Positions 17,403 to 28,225 of a DNA stretch of 64,000 nt are shown here, in pieces. Both the position numbers and the translations under genes were made by a program. Position 1 is the stretch's first letter. Every line of letters begins with the position of its first letter. Under the pieces are notes generated by a model. It did no database searches. It was not told the DNA's origin and saw nothing but the letters and a program-made list of their open reading frames with translations. Source of the stretch: Alterileibacterium massiliense (GTDB taxonomy: Bacteria; Bacillota; Clostridia; Peptostreptococcales; Anaerovoracaceae); contig NZ_FNWE01000001.1 of the NCBI RefSeq assembly GCF_900104645.1, positions 311,964-375,963 on the forward strand, written 5' to 3'.

Positions 17403-18200
17403 ATGGACAATAGACCAATTGGATTTTTCGATTCCGGTCTTGGCGGACTCACCAGCATAATGTGCCTTAAAGACATGATGCCAAATGAAAAGGTGCTTTT
17501 TTACGGTGATACTGCGAGAACGCCATATGGATCAAAATCCCCTGATACAATCAGAGATTTCTCAAAACATATAGTCGAATACCTTATAAGCATGAATGTA
17601 AAACTGATTGTCATTGCCTGTAACACGGCTACATCTATGGCACTTGAAATGTTAAGGGAAGAGTTTAAGGATATACCTATCGTAGGCGTAATTGAACCGA
17701 CGGTAAGAAAGGTAGCAAAGGATTCGAGAAAAAGCGTTGGAATAATAGGAACAAAGGCAACGATAAATAGCGATATATATAATGCCACCCTTAGAAAGTA
17801 CAATCCTGATATAAAAACAAGTAGTCTTGCCTGCCCAGCCTTTGTACCTCTTATAGAAGAAGGCATAGTAGATAATAAGATAATGGATTTAACCATTAAA
17901 TATTACATGGACGATTTTGTAAAAAATGGTGATTTTGACAGTTTGATACTTGGGTGCACACACTATCCACTTATCTCTGAAAACATCAATAGGATTTATC
18001 CAAACCTAAAATTATATAGCTCATCGCAAGAAGTTATAGGAGATGTAAAGAGAATTTTAACAGAAAGAGATATGCTTGCAAAAGAAAATGATTATAAGGA
18101 TAGATATTATGCTAGCGATCTATCAGAAAATTTTCTAAAGATGACAGATAATCTGTTTAAAAATAGAGATAAAAAAATTAAATTGATTAAGCTCGGCTAA
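17403..18200 (+). CDS. murI: Glutamate racemase
   Basis: Supplies D-glutamate for the peptidoglycan stem peptide. The 265 residues carry both catalytic cysteines in their motifs, ACNTA (Cys73) and GCTHYPL (Cys185), and the N-terminal GFFDSGLGGLT with Asp10/Ser11. Length is typical. The Shine-Dalgarno candidates are GGAAAGG at about 10 nt and AGGA closer to the ATG. The gene is monocistronic between the tRNA-Leu terminator and a new promoter. Confidence 0.96.
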   Translation: MDNRPIGFFDSGLGGLTSIMCLKDMMPNEKVLFYGDTARTPYGSKSPDTIRDFSKHIVEYLISMNVKLIVIACNTATSMALEMLREEFKDIPIVGVIEPTVRKVAKDSRKSVGIIGTKATINSDIYNATLRKYNPDIKTSSLACPAFVPLIEEGIVDNKIMDLTIKYYMDDFVKNGDFDSLILGCTHYPLISENINRIYPNLKLYSSSQEVIGDVKRILTERDMLAKENDYKDRYYASDLSENFLKMTDNLFKNRDKKIKLIKLG

Positions 18201-18234
18201 AGCTCTGAAATCGCCATGTATAAAGCCAGATTAA

Positions 18235-18263
18235 TTGACAAAATATTTCAATTCTAGTAATAT
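18235..18263 (+). promoter_or_regulatory. Promoter of the CYTH-tig-clp operon
   Basis: Perfect -35 TTGACA (18235-18240), 17-nt spacer and -10 TAATAT (18258-18263); an overlapping TATAAT lies 3 nt further on. It is about 40 nt before the CYTH gene. No CtsR or CIRCE-type operator was seen. Confidence 0.6.
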
Positions 18264-18304
18264 AATTAGTTGTACAGTAATAGATTAAATAGGTTGGAGA
18301 CTAT

Positions 18305-18931
18305 ATGGAAACTGAATATAAATATAGGTTGTCAGGTCCTATGGACATTAGGATTATCATGGCAGATCCCTTGATTTCGCATAATATTTCTGAAAATTCT
18401 TTAAGAGATATAGATATGCACGCTGTATACTTCGACACAGAGGATTTCGACTTAAGAAAAGCAGGCATAGCATATAGACTGCGTATAGAAAATGATAGAA
18501 TTACAGCAACGGTTAAATGGGATGCTCATGTTAATGCCGAAACGGGACTTCACGAGAGAGAAGAAGTAAATCTAGTAATAAATGACGAGAGGTTATTTTA
18601 TAGACCTAATATTGAGATTTTTGAATCAAGCAAGGTATATCCGTTGCTAAAATCAAAAACAGGTGGAAAACCACTCGTAAAAAATGTGGAAATGCAATTT
18701 AATAGACAACTTGTCAAGATTAACACAGGTTCTTCACTCAGTGCCATATCTTTTGATATAGGCTGGATAGATGGAGAGAAAGGCAGGGTACCGGTAAATG
18801 AAATGGAAGTTGAATGGTATCATGGCGATAAAGAAGATTTTAAAAAATTTGCTACAAATCTTGCCCAAGCTCACGATTTAATTCCTGAAGATGCGTCAAA
18901 ATTACAAAGAGGTTTTGCAAAAAACATCTGA
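18305..18931 (+). CDS. CYTH domain protein (triphosphate tunnel metalloenzyme fold)
   Basis: The 208-residue protein begins METEYKYR, the ExExK signature that defines CYTH domains (Glu2 is part of it with Glu4 and Lys6), followed by alternating charged strands (YFDTEDFDLRKAGIAYRLR, TVKWD, EREEV) typical of the tunnel that binds triphosphate. Members include inorganic triphosphatase, thiamine triphosphatase and adenylate cyclase class IV. No CHAD domain is attached. The substrate cannot be decided from sequence. It leads directly into trigger factor. Confidence 0.85.
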   Translation: METEYKYRLSGPMDIRIIMADPLISHNISENSLRDIDMHAVYFDTEDFDLRKAGIAYRLRIENDRITATVKWDAHVNAETGLHEREEVNLVINDERLFYRPNIEIFESSKVYPLLKSKTGGKPLVKNVEMQFNRQLVKINTGSSLSAISFDIGWIDGEKGRVPVNEMEVEWYHGDKEDFKKFATNLAQAHDLIPEDASKLQRGFAKNI

Positions 18932-18999
18932 AGTCGCATTCAAGGTTATAAGTATGATTAAAAAAATAAAATAATATAATTACAATTTGGAGGGTTTTA

Positions 19000-20370
19000 A
19001 TGAAAAGCACATTAGTATCTAAGGAAAACAATATTGCAAATATTACTATAGAGTATTCAAGCGAAGAATTTGATAATGCCATTACAGAGGCATATAAGAG
19101 AACTAAGAATCAATTTTCGATAAATGGTTTTAGAAAGGGCAAGGCACCTAGAAAGATAATTGAAAGCCATTATGGAAAGGATATTTTCTATGATGAAGCA
19201 CTCAATGAGCTTTTGAAAAATGATTATCCAAAGACGATTACAGATTTAGAAATCGAGCCTATAGACCAACCTATAGTTGAAACACCTGAGATAAAGCAGG
19301 GCGAGCCTGTCGTTATAACAATAAAGGTTGAATTATCTCCTGAGATTGAAATTAAAGATTATGAAGGAATTGAGATAGAGAAGATTTCAGGTGAAGTTAC
19401 AGAAGAAGATATTAAAAGAGAGCTAGAAAATGTACAAAAAGAGCAGGCTAGGCTTGAAACAATAACTGATAGAGCTTCAGAGAAAGATGATACTGTAATC
19501 ATTGACTTTGAGGGTACGGTTGATGGTGAAAAATTTGATGGAGGAACTGGGGAAAACTTTGAGTTAAAGCTTGGCTCTGGTCAGTTCATTCCAGGATTTG
19601 AAGATCAGCTAATTGGCAAGAATAGTGGAGATGAGGTTAAGGTTGAGGTAAGATTCCCAGATGAATATGGTGCAAAAGATTTAGCTGGTAAAGATGCTAT
19701 ATTTATGACAAAGATTCACGAGATCAAGAAGGAAGTTTTACCAGAGATTGATGATGAACTCGCAAGCGATGTAAGTGATTTTGAGACACTTGAAGATTAT
19801 AAGAAAGATATTTCAAGCAAATTACAGAAACAGATTGATGAAAGAAATGAAATTAGAATGAAAGATGCTATGCTTGAAACAATACTTGAAAAGAATGATT
19901 TCGACATTCCAAATATTATGATTTCAGATGAAACAGATAGAATAATAAGAGAAATGGAACAGCAACTCGGTTATCAGGGTTTGGATCTCGATACTTATAT
20001 TGGATACCTTGGAAAGAGCAGAAATGATTTAAGATCTGAAGCAAGGGAAGATGCAAAGAAGCGTGTTGGCACGAGAATTATTATACAGAACATAATCAGA
20101 CAGGAAAATATCGAAGCTTCTCAGGATGATATAGATAAAGAGATCGAAGAGTTTGCAAAGCAATATGGACAGACTGTAGAACAGTGCAAAAAAATGCTTG
20201 GCGAGGGAAGCGAACATTATTTCAAAGCCGATGCTGAAGTTAAGAAGGCAATTAATATGATGTTTGATAAGGCTGTATTTGTAGAACCTAAAAAGGAAGA
20301 ACCTAAAAAGGACGAGCCTAAAGAAGACGAATCAAAGAAGGATGAAATAGCAAAAGAAGAATCTAAATAA
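19000..20370 (+). CDS. tig: Trigger factor
   Basis: Ribosome-bound chaperone that meets nascent chains at the exit tunnel. The 456 residues show the ribosome-docking signature GFRKGKAP (43-50), the FKBP-type peptidyl-prolyl isomerase domain (about 150-245, with DTVIIDFEGTVDGEKFDGG and FIPGFEDQLIG) and the helical C-terminal substrate-cradling domain. A Lys/Glu/Asp-rich repetitive tail (EEPKKDEPK, about 428-456) extends beyond the usual end. Strong ribosome binding site GGAGGG. It heads the proteolysis gene cluster, as in many Firmicutes. Confidence 0.97.
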   Translation: MKSTLVSKENNIANITIEYSSEEFDNAITEAYKRTKNQFSINGFRKGKAPRKIIESHYGKDIFYDEALNELLKNDYPKTITDLEIEPIDQPIVETPEIKQGEPVVITIKVELSPEIEIKDYEGIEIEKISGEVTEEDIKRELENVQKEQARLETITDRASEKDDTVIIDFEGTVDGEKFDGGTGENFELKLGSGQFIPGFEDQLIGKNSGDEVKVEVRFPDEYGAKDLAGKDAIFMTKIHEIKKEVLPEIDDELASDVSDFETLEDYKKDISSKLQKQIDERNEIRMKDAMLETILEKNDFDIPNIMISDETDRIIREMEQQLGYQGLDLDTYIGYLGKSRNDLRSEAREDAKKRVGTRIIIQNIIRQENIEASQDDIDKEIEEFAKQYGQTVEQCKKMLGEGSEHYFKADAEVKKAINMMFDKAVFVEPKKEEPKKDEPKEDESKKDEIAKEESK

Positions 20371-20398
20371 AAAGGAAGCTAGGGGAGAATATTAATTT

Positions 20399-20983
20399 AT
20401 GAATTTAATTCCTTATGTTATAGAGCAGACTGGAGCTGGAGAAAGAAGTTACGATATTTATTCAAGGCTTCTCAAGGATAGAATCATTTTTATAGATGGA
20501 GAAATTGACGATAGCACTGCAAGCCTTGTAGTTGCTCAGTTACTTTTCCTTGAAGCAGAAGATCCTGATACAGATATTAATATTTACATAAATTCACCGG
20601 GAGGAATGGTTACGGCAGGTCTTGCCATATATGATACGATGAACTATGTAAAACCAGAAATTTCTACTATTTGCGTAGGTCAGGCAGCTAGCATGGGTGC
20701 CCTGCTCCTCTCCTCAGGCACAAAGGGAAAGCGTTTTGCTCTACCTAGTGCAGAAATTATGATTCATCAACCTCTAGGCGGTGCTCAGGGTCAGGCATCT
20801 GATATAAAAATTCAGGCAGACCTAATTCAGAAAACTAAGAAAAGGCTAAATAAGATTTTAGCAAATAACACCGGTCAAACAATTAAGAAGATTGAGCAGG
20901 ACACAGATAGAGATAAATTCATGTTTTCTGAGGAAGCTGTTAGCTACGGCCTTATAGACAGTATATTGACAGGTAATAAGTAG
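20399..20983 (+). CDS. clpP: ATP-dependent Clp protease proteolytic subunit
   Basis: Serine protease forming the double-heptamer barrel that degrades substrates unfolded by ClpX. The 194 residues include the catalytic triad Ser98 (GQAASMGA), His123 (MIHQP) and Asp172 (DTDRD). Length is standard. The ribosome binding site AGGGGAG is well spaced. clpX follows at a gap of 9 nt. Confidence 0.97.
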   Translation: MNLIPYVIEQTGAGERSYDIYSRLLKDRIIFIDGEIDDSTASLVVAQLLFLEAEDPDTDINIYINSPGGMVTAGLAIYDTMNYVKPEISTICVGQAASMGALLLSSGTKGKRFALPSAEIMIHQPLGGAQGQASDIKIQADLIQKTKKRLNKILANNTGQTIKKIEQDTDRDKFMFSEEAVSYGLIDSILTGNK

Positions 20984-20992
20984 GAGTGCGAT

Positions 20993-22249
20993 TTGAGCAA
21001 GAAAGAAGAAAATTCAAAAAATACATTAAAATGTTCATTTTGTGGAAAGACAAATGAAGAAGTAAATAGAATAATAGTAGGTCCGGATGACATCTGTATT
21101 TGCGATGAGTGTATAGATACTTGTTCAAAGATAATTTCAGATGATGCGACCCAAGATCAAGATAGCCTTGACGATATTCCGACACCTGATCAAATTGCTG
21201 AGCATTTAAGCCAATATGTAATAGAGCAGGAAGAAGCAAAAAAAACCCTTGCGGTCGCAGTTTACAATCATTATAAGAGAATTAAATATCTTGAAAAAAA
21301 TGATAAGGATAGTGATTTGCAAAATGTTGAGCTTCAAAAGAGCAATGTTTTAATGCTAGGACCGACTGGAAGTGGAAAGACCCTGCTTGCACAGACGCTT
21401 GCAAATATTTTGCAAGTCCCATTTGCCATGGCAGATGCAACTTCGCTTACAGAAGCTGGATATGTTGGTGAAGATGTTGAGAATATTTTACTCAGACTTT
21501 ATCAAGCTGCAGATGGAGATCTTGAAAAGGCACAAAAAGGCATAATCTACATAGATGAGATAGATAAGATAGCAAGAAAATCTGAGAATATGTCAATAAC
21601 AAGAGATGTCAGCGGAGAGGGTGTCCAGCAGGCACTTTTAAAGATAATAGAGGGCACGGTAGCAAATGTTCCCCCTCAAGGTGGCAGGAAACACCCACTG
21701 CAAGAATTTATTCCATTCAATACGAAAGATGTCTTATTTATTTGTGGTGGAGCCTTTACAGGACTTGCAGAGATAATAAAAAGAAGATATGGAAGCAAGA
21801 TAATTGGTTTTAATTCGGACGAAAAAGAGAAGAATTCTGAAGATGATGATATTCTCTTAAAGGTTGAATCTGAGGACTTGCTGAAATTTGGGCTGATACC
21901 TGAACTTATTGGCAGGATGCCGGTTATAGTACCTTTGACAGAGCTAAGCGAGTCTGCATTGACGCGGATAATGATAGAACCGAAGAATTCCATTATAAAA
22001 CAGTATAAAGCACTTATAGGCATGGATGGAATAGAACTTGAGATTGAAGATGAGGCTGTCATGTCCATAGCGAATAAAGCAATAGAGCTAAAGACTGGTG
22101 CTAGGGGGCTCAGAGGAATTTTTGAAAATATAATGAGAGATGTTATGTACGAGCTTCCCTCATCCGATGGCGTAATAAAATGCATCATTACGAAAGATAC
22201 GGTAGAAAAAGGTTTACCGCCCAAAATAATAAAAAGAGAAAAGAATTAA
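20993..22249 (+). CDS. clpX: ATP-dependent Clp protease ATPase subunit ClpX
   Basis: AAA+ unfoldase that recognises tagged or native substrates and feeds them to ClpP. Start TTG 20993 is supported by TAGGAG directly upstream. The 418 residues contain the N-terminal zinc finger (Cys14, Cys17, Cys37, Cys40), Walker A GPTGSGKT (123-130), Walker B ([10 protein letters not shown]), the ClpP-binding IGF-type loop (IIGFNS) and sensor 2. Immediately downstream, GCGGCA/TGCCGC (22257-22281) could form a small weak hairpin before lon. Confidence 0.97.
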   Translation: MSKKEENSKNTLKCSFCGKTNEEVNRIIVGPDDICICDECIDTCSKIISDDATQDQDSLDDIPTPDQIAEHLSQYVIEQEEAKKTLAVAVYNHYKRIKYLEKNDKDSDLQNVELQKSNVLMLGPTGSGKTLLAQTLANILQVPFAMADATSLTEAGYVGEDVENILLRLYQAADGDLEKAQKGIIYIDEIDKIARKSENMSITRDVSGEGVQQALLKIIEGTVANVPPQGGRKHPLQEFIPFNTKDVLFICGGAFTGLAEIIKRRYGSKIIGFNSDEKEKNSEDDDILLKVESEDLLKFGLIPELIGRMPVIVPLTELSESALTRIMIEPKNSIIKQYKALIGMDGIELEIEDEAVMSIANKAIELKTGARGLRGIFENIMRDVMYELPSSDGVIKCIITKDTVEKGLPPKIIKREKN

Positions 22250-22314
22250 TAATGCGGCGGCAGTGAGCAATCATGTGCCGCTTTAAATGTAAAATGAGCA
22301 CGAAAGGGGATCTT

Positions 22315-24660
22315 ATGATAGAGAGTGCTATTATGGATATAAATGAAAATAACGCGTGGTTCATACCACTTAGGGGTCAGTGCTTTTTCCCTGATACAAT
22401 TGTAGGATTTGATGTTTCAAGAGATAAGTCCTTGAAAGCAGTCGAATATGCGATGAATTCGGATAAGCTCATGGTTGTGGCCGCGCAAAAGGATCCATCT
22501 ATTAATGATCCAAGTGAAGACGACTGCTTTAAGACTGGAGTTATACTTAAACTAAAGCAGGTTGTTAAAAGACATGAGGATTATGTTAGAGTTCTTGCAG
22601 AAACAGGTAAGAAGGTTAATATCAATTCAATTGAAGATAGAGATGGAGCACTTTTTTCTAGTTATGAAATCAAGGAAGAGCAAAGCTTAGATGACGATGA
22701 TGTGGTTTTAATCGCTCATTTAAGGGTGCTTCAAAAAGCTTATTTTAAATATGTAGACCTCAATAATTCAGGCGAAACAGCAGCAAGGACGCTAATAGCG
22801 GGAATTGATGACCCTGCCAAATTAACAAATATTATCGCTGGCGAGATTGATGTTGATTTCGATGTAAAACAGGAATTACTCGAAATAGATCTAATAACAG
22901 AAAAGATAGAAAAGCTCATAAATATAATAACAAGGGAGAATAATATTTTAGAGCTGACAGGGAAAATCAACAGCCGTACACTTCAAAACATGAGCCGTGG
23001 TCAAAAGGAATATTTTTTGAGAGAACAGCTAGAGGTGATAAAAAGTGAGCTTGGAGAAAGTGATTCCGAAGAAGAGGAAGCTTATAAGTGGACAAAGAAG
23101 CTCGATAAACTCAAGCTCTCTAAAAAAATAGATGAAAAACTAAGAAAAGAGATAAATAAGTTTTCAAAGATGAATATGATGAGCCCTGATGCAAATGTTT
23201 CTAGGACATATATAGAAACAATTCTGGAGCTTCCTTGGCATAAATCATCAAAGACCTCTCTTGATATAGATAGAGCAGAAAAAATATTGAATGAAGATCA
23301 TTATGGTCTGGAAAAGGTAAAGGAAAGAATATTAGAAAATCTTTCAGTTCTAAAACTAACCAAGGCTATAAAGGGACCTATAATCTGCCTAGTTGGGCCA
23401 CCTGGAGTAGGTAAGACTTCAATTGCAAGATCCATTGCTAGAGCTACAAATAGAGAATTTGTCAGAATGTCACTTGGCGGAGTGAGAGATGAAGCTGAGA
23501 TAAGAGGGCATAGAAGGACATATGTTGGAGCTATACCGGGACGCGTGATAAATAATATTATAGAAGCAGGAACAAATAATCCATTATTTCTACTTGATGA
23601 GGTTGACAAACTAGGCTCTGATTTCCATGGAGATCCAGCCTCTGCTCTTTTAGAGGTGCTAGACCCTGAGCAGAACAAAACATTTACAGACCATTATCTG
23701 GAAATACCTTTTGATTTGTCAAAGGCAATGTTTATCACTACAGCGAACACAACGCAAACGATACCAAGACCTCTCCTTGATAGAATGGAGGTAATAGAGA
23801 TTTCAAGCTATATTGAAGAAGAAAAAGTTCAAATAGCAAAGAGATTTCTTATACCTAAGGTTAAAAAAGAGCTTGGAATTTCAGATGGCAAGGTTGTATT
23901 TTCCGATTCAGCTATTAGAGATTTAATAAATTACTATACTAGAGAATCAGGGGTAAGAAATCTTGAAAGGCAGATTTCATCTCTTTTAAGAAAGGTTGCA
24001 AGAAAGATTGTAACAGAGGATAGAGAAGTTTACAGAATTAACTCAAACAATCTTAAATCATATCTTGGAAAACATATATTCAGAGATGATGAGTTAAGCA
24101 GAGGCTTTGCTATGGGAATAACGACAGGAATGGCGTGGACTTCTGTAGGAGGAGTTACTCTATCAATTGAAACGGTAAAAATGGCAGGAGCTGGTAAGCT
24201 TATACTCACAGGGCAGATGGGTGATGTGATGAAAGAATCAGCTGGTGCAGCCCTAGGTTATATTAAATCAGTCTCATCTAAATATGGGATAGATGATAAG
24301 ATTTTTAAGGATTATGATATACAAATTCATATTCCAGAAGGAGCAACGCCAAAAGATGGACCATCTGCTGGTGTTACTATGTGCACTGCCCTGATGTCAA
24401 CACTAACTGGCAAAAAAGCAAATAGGGATATAGCCATGACGGGAGAAATTACTTTGACAGGAAGGATTCTTCCTGTCGGAGGAATAAAGGAAAAAGTTCT
24501 CGCTGCATATAGACAGGGAATTGAAACAATTATCCTACCTAAGGACAATGAAGCGGATATTGATGAAATTCCATCATCTGTTAGAAAAAAACTTAATTTT
24601 CATACAATTGAAACAGTCGATGAAGCCTTTTCGCTTGTTTTAGAGGACATTGGTGAGTAA
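22315..24660 (+). CDS. lon: ATP-dependent protease LonA
   Basis: Soluble AAA+ protease that degrades misfolded and regulatory proteins. I choose ATG 22315, which has AAAGGGG upstream, over an in-frame ATG 14 codons earlier that overlaps a hairpin and has no ribosome binding site. The 781 residues hold the LON substrate-binding N-domain (WFIPLRGQCFFPDTIVGFDV), Walker A GPPGVGKTS (361-369), Walker B (FLLDEVDKL) and the C-terminal protease with the Ser-Lys dyad Ser684 (DGPSAGV) and Lys727 (GGIKEK). It overlaps engB by 8 nt. Confidence 0.96.
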   Translation: MIESAIMDINENNAWFIPLRGQCFFPDTIVGFDVSRDKSLKAVEYAMNSDKLMVVAAQKDPSINDPSEDDCFKTGVILKLKQVVKRHEDYVRVLAETGKKVNINSIEDRDGALFSSYEIKEEQSLDDDDVVLIAHLRVLQKAYFKYVDLNNSGETAARTLIAGIDDPAKLTNIIAGEIDVDFDVKQELLEIDLITEKIEKLINIITRENNILELTGKINSRTLQNMSRGQKEYFLREQLEVIKSELGESDSEEEEAYKWTKKLDKLKLSKKIDEKLRKEINKFSKMNMMSPDANVSRTYIETILELPWHKSSKTSLDIDRAEKILNEDHYGLEKVKERILENLSVLKLTKAIKGPIICLVGPPGVGKTSIARSIARATNREFVRMSLGGVRDEAEIRGHRRTYVGAIPGRVINNIIEAGTNNPLFLLDEVDKLGSDFHGDPASALLEVLDPEQNKTFTDHYLEIPFDLSKAMFITTANTTQTIPRPLLDRMEVIEISSYIEEEKVQIAKRFLIPKVKKELGISDGKVVFSDSAIRDLINYYTRESGVRNLERQISSLLRKVARKIVTEDREVYRINSNNLKSYLGKHIFRDDELSRGFAMGITTGMAWTSVGGVTLSIETVKMAGAGKLILTGQMGDVMKESAGAALGYIKSVSSKYGIDDKIFKDYDIQIHIPEGATPKDGPSAGVTMCTALMSTLTGKKANRDIAMTGEITLTGRILPVGGIKEKVLAAYRQGIETIILPKDNEADIDEIPSSVRKKLNFHTIETVDEAFSLVLEDIGE

Positions 24661-25291
24661 TAGCATGAAGATAAATAAATCTGAACTTGAAGCCATAGCG
24701 GTTAAACCTAGGCAATATCCACCTGAGAACCTTCCTGAAATTGCCTTTGCAGGAAGATCTAATGTTGGTAAATCATCTTTGCTTAACAATCTTACAGGTA
24801 GAAAAAAACTAGCTCATGTGAGCGGAAATCCTGGAAAGACGAGAACAATTAACTTTTATAAGATAAATGACAATTTTAGAATTGTTGATCTACCGGGGTA
24901 TGGATATGCGAAGCTCTCAAAATCTATGACAGAGGGCTGGGCAGAGATGATGGAAGCATATATAAGTAGAAGGGAGAATTTAAGAAAGGTAATACAGCTT
25001 GTCGACATTAGGCATGAGCCATCAAAGCTTGACATTCAGATGTATGACTATCTTAGATATTATGGATTAGATGGAATTGTTGTGGCTACAAAGGCAGATA
25101 AAATTTCATCTAATCAGAAGCAGAAATCCTTGAATATAATAAGAAAAACGCTTAACATGAATAAAGATGATGTAATAATTCCTATTTCATCATTGAAAAA
25201 AACAGGAACGGAAAATCTTATAAAAGAAATTGAGCTGATTTTAAGTTCAAAACCGGACTCTAAAATGGAGGAAGATGAGCATGGCAAATGA
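24653..25291 (+). CDS. engB: Ribosome biogenesis GTPase (YihA/YsxC/EngB)
   Basis: GTPase needed for late assembly of the 50S subunit. Motifs: G1 GRSNVGKSS, G3 DLPGYGYAK, G4 TKADK. Homologues start near the segment MKINKSELEAIAVKP (ATG 24665), but that ATG has no ribosome binding site at usable distance, whereas GAGGA (24643-24647) suits GTG 24653; TTG 24650 is a third option. I annotate GTG 24653. lon followed by engB is a widespread Firmicutes order. Family identity is certain, start is not. Confidence 0.93.
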   Translation: MSNSMKINKSELEAIAVKPRQYPPENLPEIAFAGRSNVGKSSLLNNLTGRKKLAHVSGNPGKTRTINFYKINDNFRIVDLPGYGYAKLSKSMTEGWAEMMEAYISRRENLRKVIQLVDIRHEPSKLDIQMYDYLRYYGLDGIVVATKADKISSNQKQKSLNIIRKTLNMNKDDVIIPISSLKKTGTENLIKEIELILSSKPDSKMEEDEHGK

Positions 25292-25826
25292 AACAATTGG
25301 AACAGTATTATTTACTCAGGAGCAAATATCAAAGAGAGCAAAGGAGCTCGTAAAGGAAATTGAAAAAGATTTCGCCGGTGAGGAATTAATCGTTATCGGA
25401 ACCTTGAAGGGTGCGGTTCTATGGATGAGCGATATACTTAAAAATCTTACGCTTGATACGCAGATTGATTTTATGATTGCAAGTAGCTATGGCTCAAGTA
25501 CTAAATCTTCAGGTTTTGTAACGATTAAAATGGACTGCGAGACAAATCTATATAATAAGAATGTTCTTGTGGTTGAAGACATAATAGATACAGGAAAGAC
25601 ATTAGAATTTTTGCTAGCTAAGCTTAGAGAAAGGCATCCAAAGGCATTAAAGGTGTGCACTATGCTTGATAAGCCGTCTAGGAGAACTAATGACTATGTA
25701 GCTGACTATGTAGGATTTTCAGTAGAGGACTTATTCGTGGTAGGCTATGGACTAGACTACGATCAAAAATATAGGAATCTTCCTTATATAAGTTACCTTG
25801 AAAATACTAACGAACAAGAAGACTAA
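25281..25826 (+). CDS. hpt: Hypoxanthine phosphoribosyltransferase
   Basis: Purine salvage enzyme that joins hypoxanthine or guanine to PRPP. ATG 25281 is preferred over ATG 25275 because GGAGG (25267-25271) is 9 nt away rather than 3. The 181 residues show [17 protein letters not shown], the PRPP-binding loop [14 protein letters not shown] and the base-recognition region near VADYVGFSV with [16 protein letters not shown]. The gene overlaps engB by 11 nt. Confidence 0.95.
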   Translation: MANETIGTVLFTQEQISKRAKELVKEIEKDFAGEELIVIGTLKGAVLWMSDILKNLTLDTQIDFMIASSYGSSTKSSGFVTIKMDCETNLYNKNVLVVEDIIDTGKTLEFLLAKLRERHPKALKVCTMLDKPSRRTNDYVADYVGFSVEDLFVVGYGLDYDQKYRNLPYISYLENTNEQED

Positions 25827-25828
25827 CT

Positions 25829-26641
25829 ATGCGAGAAAATTTTTCTGATTTTCATATACATTCTCATTATTCAGATGGAGTGCTTAGCCCTATTGAAATA
25901 GTAGATAGATATGAGAAAAATGGTTATAAAATAATATCGATAACAGACCATGACACTATCTTGGGTTCTCAGATAGCCTATGAATATGCAAGGGATAGGG
26001 AAATAGATGTCATATCCGGAATAGAGATGTCTACGATTAGCAGTGAGGGATATGAGGTTCATATACTAGGTTATTACATTGATTACTTTAGTAAGGCCTT
26101 AAATTCTGCAATAAGCATTCTTGACAGTTATAGGAATGAGAGAAATGAGGCATTGGCTAAAGAACTCAATGAGCTTGGTTATGAGATTTCATATGAAGAG
26201 GTAAAAGGACTTAATAAAGGCAGATTCGTTGGAAAACCGAATATAGCTAGGCTTCTTATGAAAAAAGGATACATAAATTCGGTCGAAGAAGCATTCAATG
26301 GCATATTTAAAAGAGAGGAAATTAAGTCTATTAAGAAAAAGGTATTTGCTACTGAAGATGCTATCAATGTGATTCATGAGGCAGGAGGTATTGCCATTTT
26401 AGCACATCCCATGGAGATGAAGTCAAAAAATGAAGATAGGGAAGAATTTCAAAATAGGCTAAATATTTTTTTTAACAAAATGATTGAAATGAGAGTGGAT
26501 GGAATAGAATGTTTTCACCCATCTGCTTCAGAAAATGATAGTAAAATGCTTAGGGAATATGCTATTTTAAATAATTTAATAATTACAGGCGGGTCAGATT
26601 TTCACTCTGACAGTGATAGGAGATTTAAAGATGAGAATTGA
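25829..26641 (+). CDS. PHP domain phosphoesterase
   Basis: Metal-dependent phosphoesterase with the polymerase-and-histidinol-phosphatase (PHP) fold. The 270 residues show all four usual metal motifs: [10 protein letters not shown] (8-17), [15 protein letters not shown] and [10 protein letters not shown]. Its arrangement resembles the YciV/TrpH group, members of which act as 3',5'-nucleoside bisphosphate phosphatase or 5'-to-3' exoribonuclease (RNase AM); which activity applies here cannot be told. It overlaps the following RNA-processing-type hydrolase by 11 nt, which would agree with a role in RNA turnover. Confidence 0.9.
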   Translation: MRENFSDFHIHSHYSDGVLSPIEIVDRYEKNGYKIISITDHDTILGSQIAYEYARDREIDVISGIEMSTISSEGYEVHILGYYIDYFSKALNSAISILDSYRNERNEALAKELNELGYEISYEEVKGLNKGRFVGKPNIARLLMKKGYINSVEEAFNGIFKREEIKSIKKKVFATEDAINVIHEAGGIAILAHPMEMKSKNEDREEFQNRLNIFFNKMIEMRVDGIECFHPSASENDSKMLREYAILNNLIITGGSDFHSDSDRRFKDEN

Positions 26642-28034
26642 ATTTTGCGGAGCTACAACAGGAGTAACAGGTTCATGCCATAAAATATCAACGAAAGAGC
26701 ATTCGATATTACTCGATTGCGGTCAATTTCAAGGAGGAAAAGATAGAGATAAGCTCAACTATGAGGATTTTCCATTTGATCCTAAGGAAATTGAATCAAT
26801 GGTACTGAGCCATGCACATATAGACCACTGCGGAAGAATTCCACTACTTGTGAAGAGAGGATTTACAGGTAATATTTATTGCACCAAGGCAACGGCGGAC
26901 CTTCTTCCGATAATGTTAAGAGATAGTGGATATATCCATGAAAAGGAAGCTGAGTGGAAAACTAAAAAAGCCTTGGAAAAGGGTGAAGAACCGGTAGCAC
27001 CTCTTTATACTGTTGTTGATGCAGAAAGAAGTCTAAAGTATATTACACCTGTTAGATATAATGAAGAGGTGGAAATAAATGACCAGATGACAATTAAATT
27101 TAATGATGCAGGTCATATACTAGGCTCATCAATTTTAGAAGTTTGGATAAGTGAGGATGGAGAAAAGAAAAAATTAGTTTTTTCGGGCGACCTTGGAATG
27201 AAGCATAGACCTATATTAAAAGATCCTACTACTATTACTGAAGCTGATTATGTTGTAATGGAAACGACATATGGAAATAGGCTTCATCCAGAGAATGTTA
27301 TGAGCATTGATGACCTGCTAAAAAATATTTTAAAGACTACAGAAAGAGGTGGCACAGTTGTAATTCCATCTTTTGCAGTAGGAAGAACGCAGGAGATGAT
27401 ATATGAATTAAATAAATTATATGACAATAATCCGGAAGTTTATTCAAAGCTAAAGAATGTTAAAGTTTATATAGATAGTCCTATGGCTACTTCTGCAACT
27501 CAGGTATTTAAAGAAAATCCTGAATGTTTTGATAAAGAAACTAAGGGATATATTGAAAGAGGGGACAATCCTTTGGACTTTAAAAATTTAATATTTACAA
27601 AGTCTACTGAGGACTCAAAGAGACTCAATATCAACAAAGAGCCTAAGATAATAATATCTGCGAGCGGAATGTGTGAAGCAGGAAGGATAAGGCACCACCT
27701 AAGACATAATCTTGGAAATAAAAAGAATTCTATTATCTTTGTAGGCTATCAGGCTGAATACACCTTGGGGAGAAAATTGCTCAATGGAGCTGACAGCGTA
27801 AACCTCTTTGGGGAAGAAGTACAGGTAAATGCTGAGATTGTAAATCTTGAAGGCTTTTCAGCTCACGCAGATAGAGATGCTCTTGCAGAGTGGGTATCAT
27901 CATTTAAAAACAATCCTAGGGTCTTCTTGGTACATGGTGAAGATGATGCGAAAAAAGATTTCGCCAAATTTATAGATGATAAATTTGGAATTAAACCAAC
28001 TGTAATAACAGAAAATTCTGGGTTTGACTTATAA
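26631..28034 (+). CDS. Metallo-beta-lactamase/beta-CASP ribonuclease-like protein
   Basis: Likely RNA-processing zinc hydrolase of the beta-CASP group. Start ATG 26631 is selected because AGGAG lies 8 nt upstream; a GTG six codons earlier lacks one. The 467 residues show the zinc motif [10 protein letters not shown] (His61, His63, Asp65, His66), the [11 protein letters not shown] strand, FSGDLG, the beta-CASP motifs ([36 protein letters not shown]) and the terminal [10 protein letters not shown]. It resembles the YSH1/CPSF73-like family rather than RNase J, lacking the C-terminal RNase J domain. Confidence 0.9.
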   Translation: MRIEFCGATTGVTGSCHKISTKEHSILLDCGQFQGGKDRDKLNYEDFPFDPKEIESMVLSHAHIDHCGRIPLLVKRGFTGNIYCTKATADLLPIMLRDSGYIHEKEAEWKTKKALEKGEEPVAPLYTVVDAERSLKYITPVRYNEEVEINDQMTIKFNDAGHILGSSILEVWISEDGEKKKLVFSGDLGMKHRPILKDPTTITEADYVVMETTYGNRLHPENVMSIDDLLKNILKTTERGGTVVIPSFAVGRTQEMIYELNKLYDNNPEVYSKLKNVKVYIDSPMATSATQVFKENPECFDKETKGYIERGDNPLDFKNLIFTKSTEDSKRLNINKEPKIIISASGMCEAGRIRHHLRHNLGNKKNSIIFVGYQAEYTLGRKLLNGADSVNLFGEEVQVNAEIVNLEGFSAHADRDALAEWVSSFKNNPRVFLVHGEDDAKKDFAKFIDDKFGIKPTVITENSGFDL

Positions 28035-28084
28035 ACAAGTTAAGTAGTTGAGGTTATCATATAGCCAAATATATATGCTCATAT

Positions 28085-28127
28085 GCCGTATGAAGTTAGC
28101 AAAAATAGAACTTTATACGGCTTTTTT
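28085..28127 (+). terminator. Intrinsic terminator after the beta-CASP gene
   Basis: A 13-bp stem with one G-U pair, GCCGTATGAAGTT with AACTTTATACGGC, 11-nt loop, then six T. It ends the long transcript that starts at the CYTH gene. Confidence 0.9.
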
Positions 28128-28225
28128 GATATTTAATTTTTTCATAATGATAAAAATTAAATCAAATAGGCTATTCTTATAATAATTTATTCTTAATAAT
28201 TAGATTTACATATTAGGAGAAAAGC

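Noticed and set aside
21676..22224. 182-codon minus-strand frame opposite clpX
   Set aside because: Complement of conserved ClpX sequence with no start signal; chance frame.
22257..22281. Hairpin between clpX and lon as a terminator
   Set aside because: Only 6 bp with a 13-nt loop and three T; too weak to call, although it may reduce read-through.
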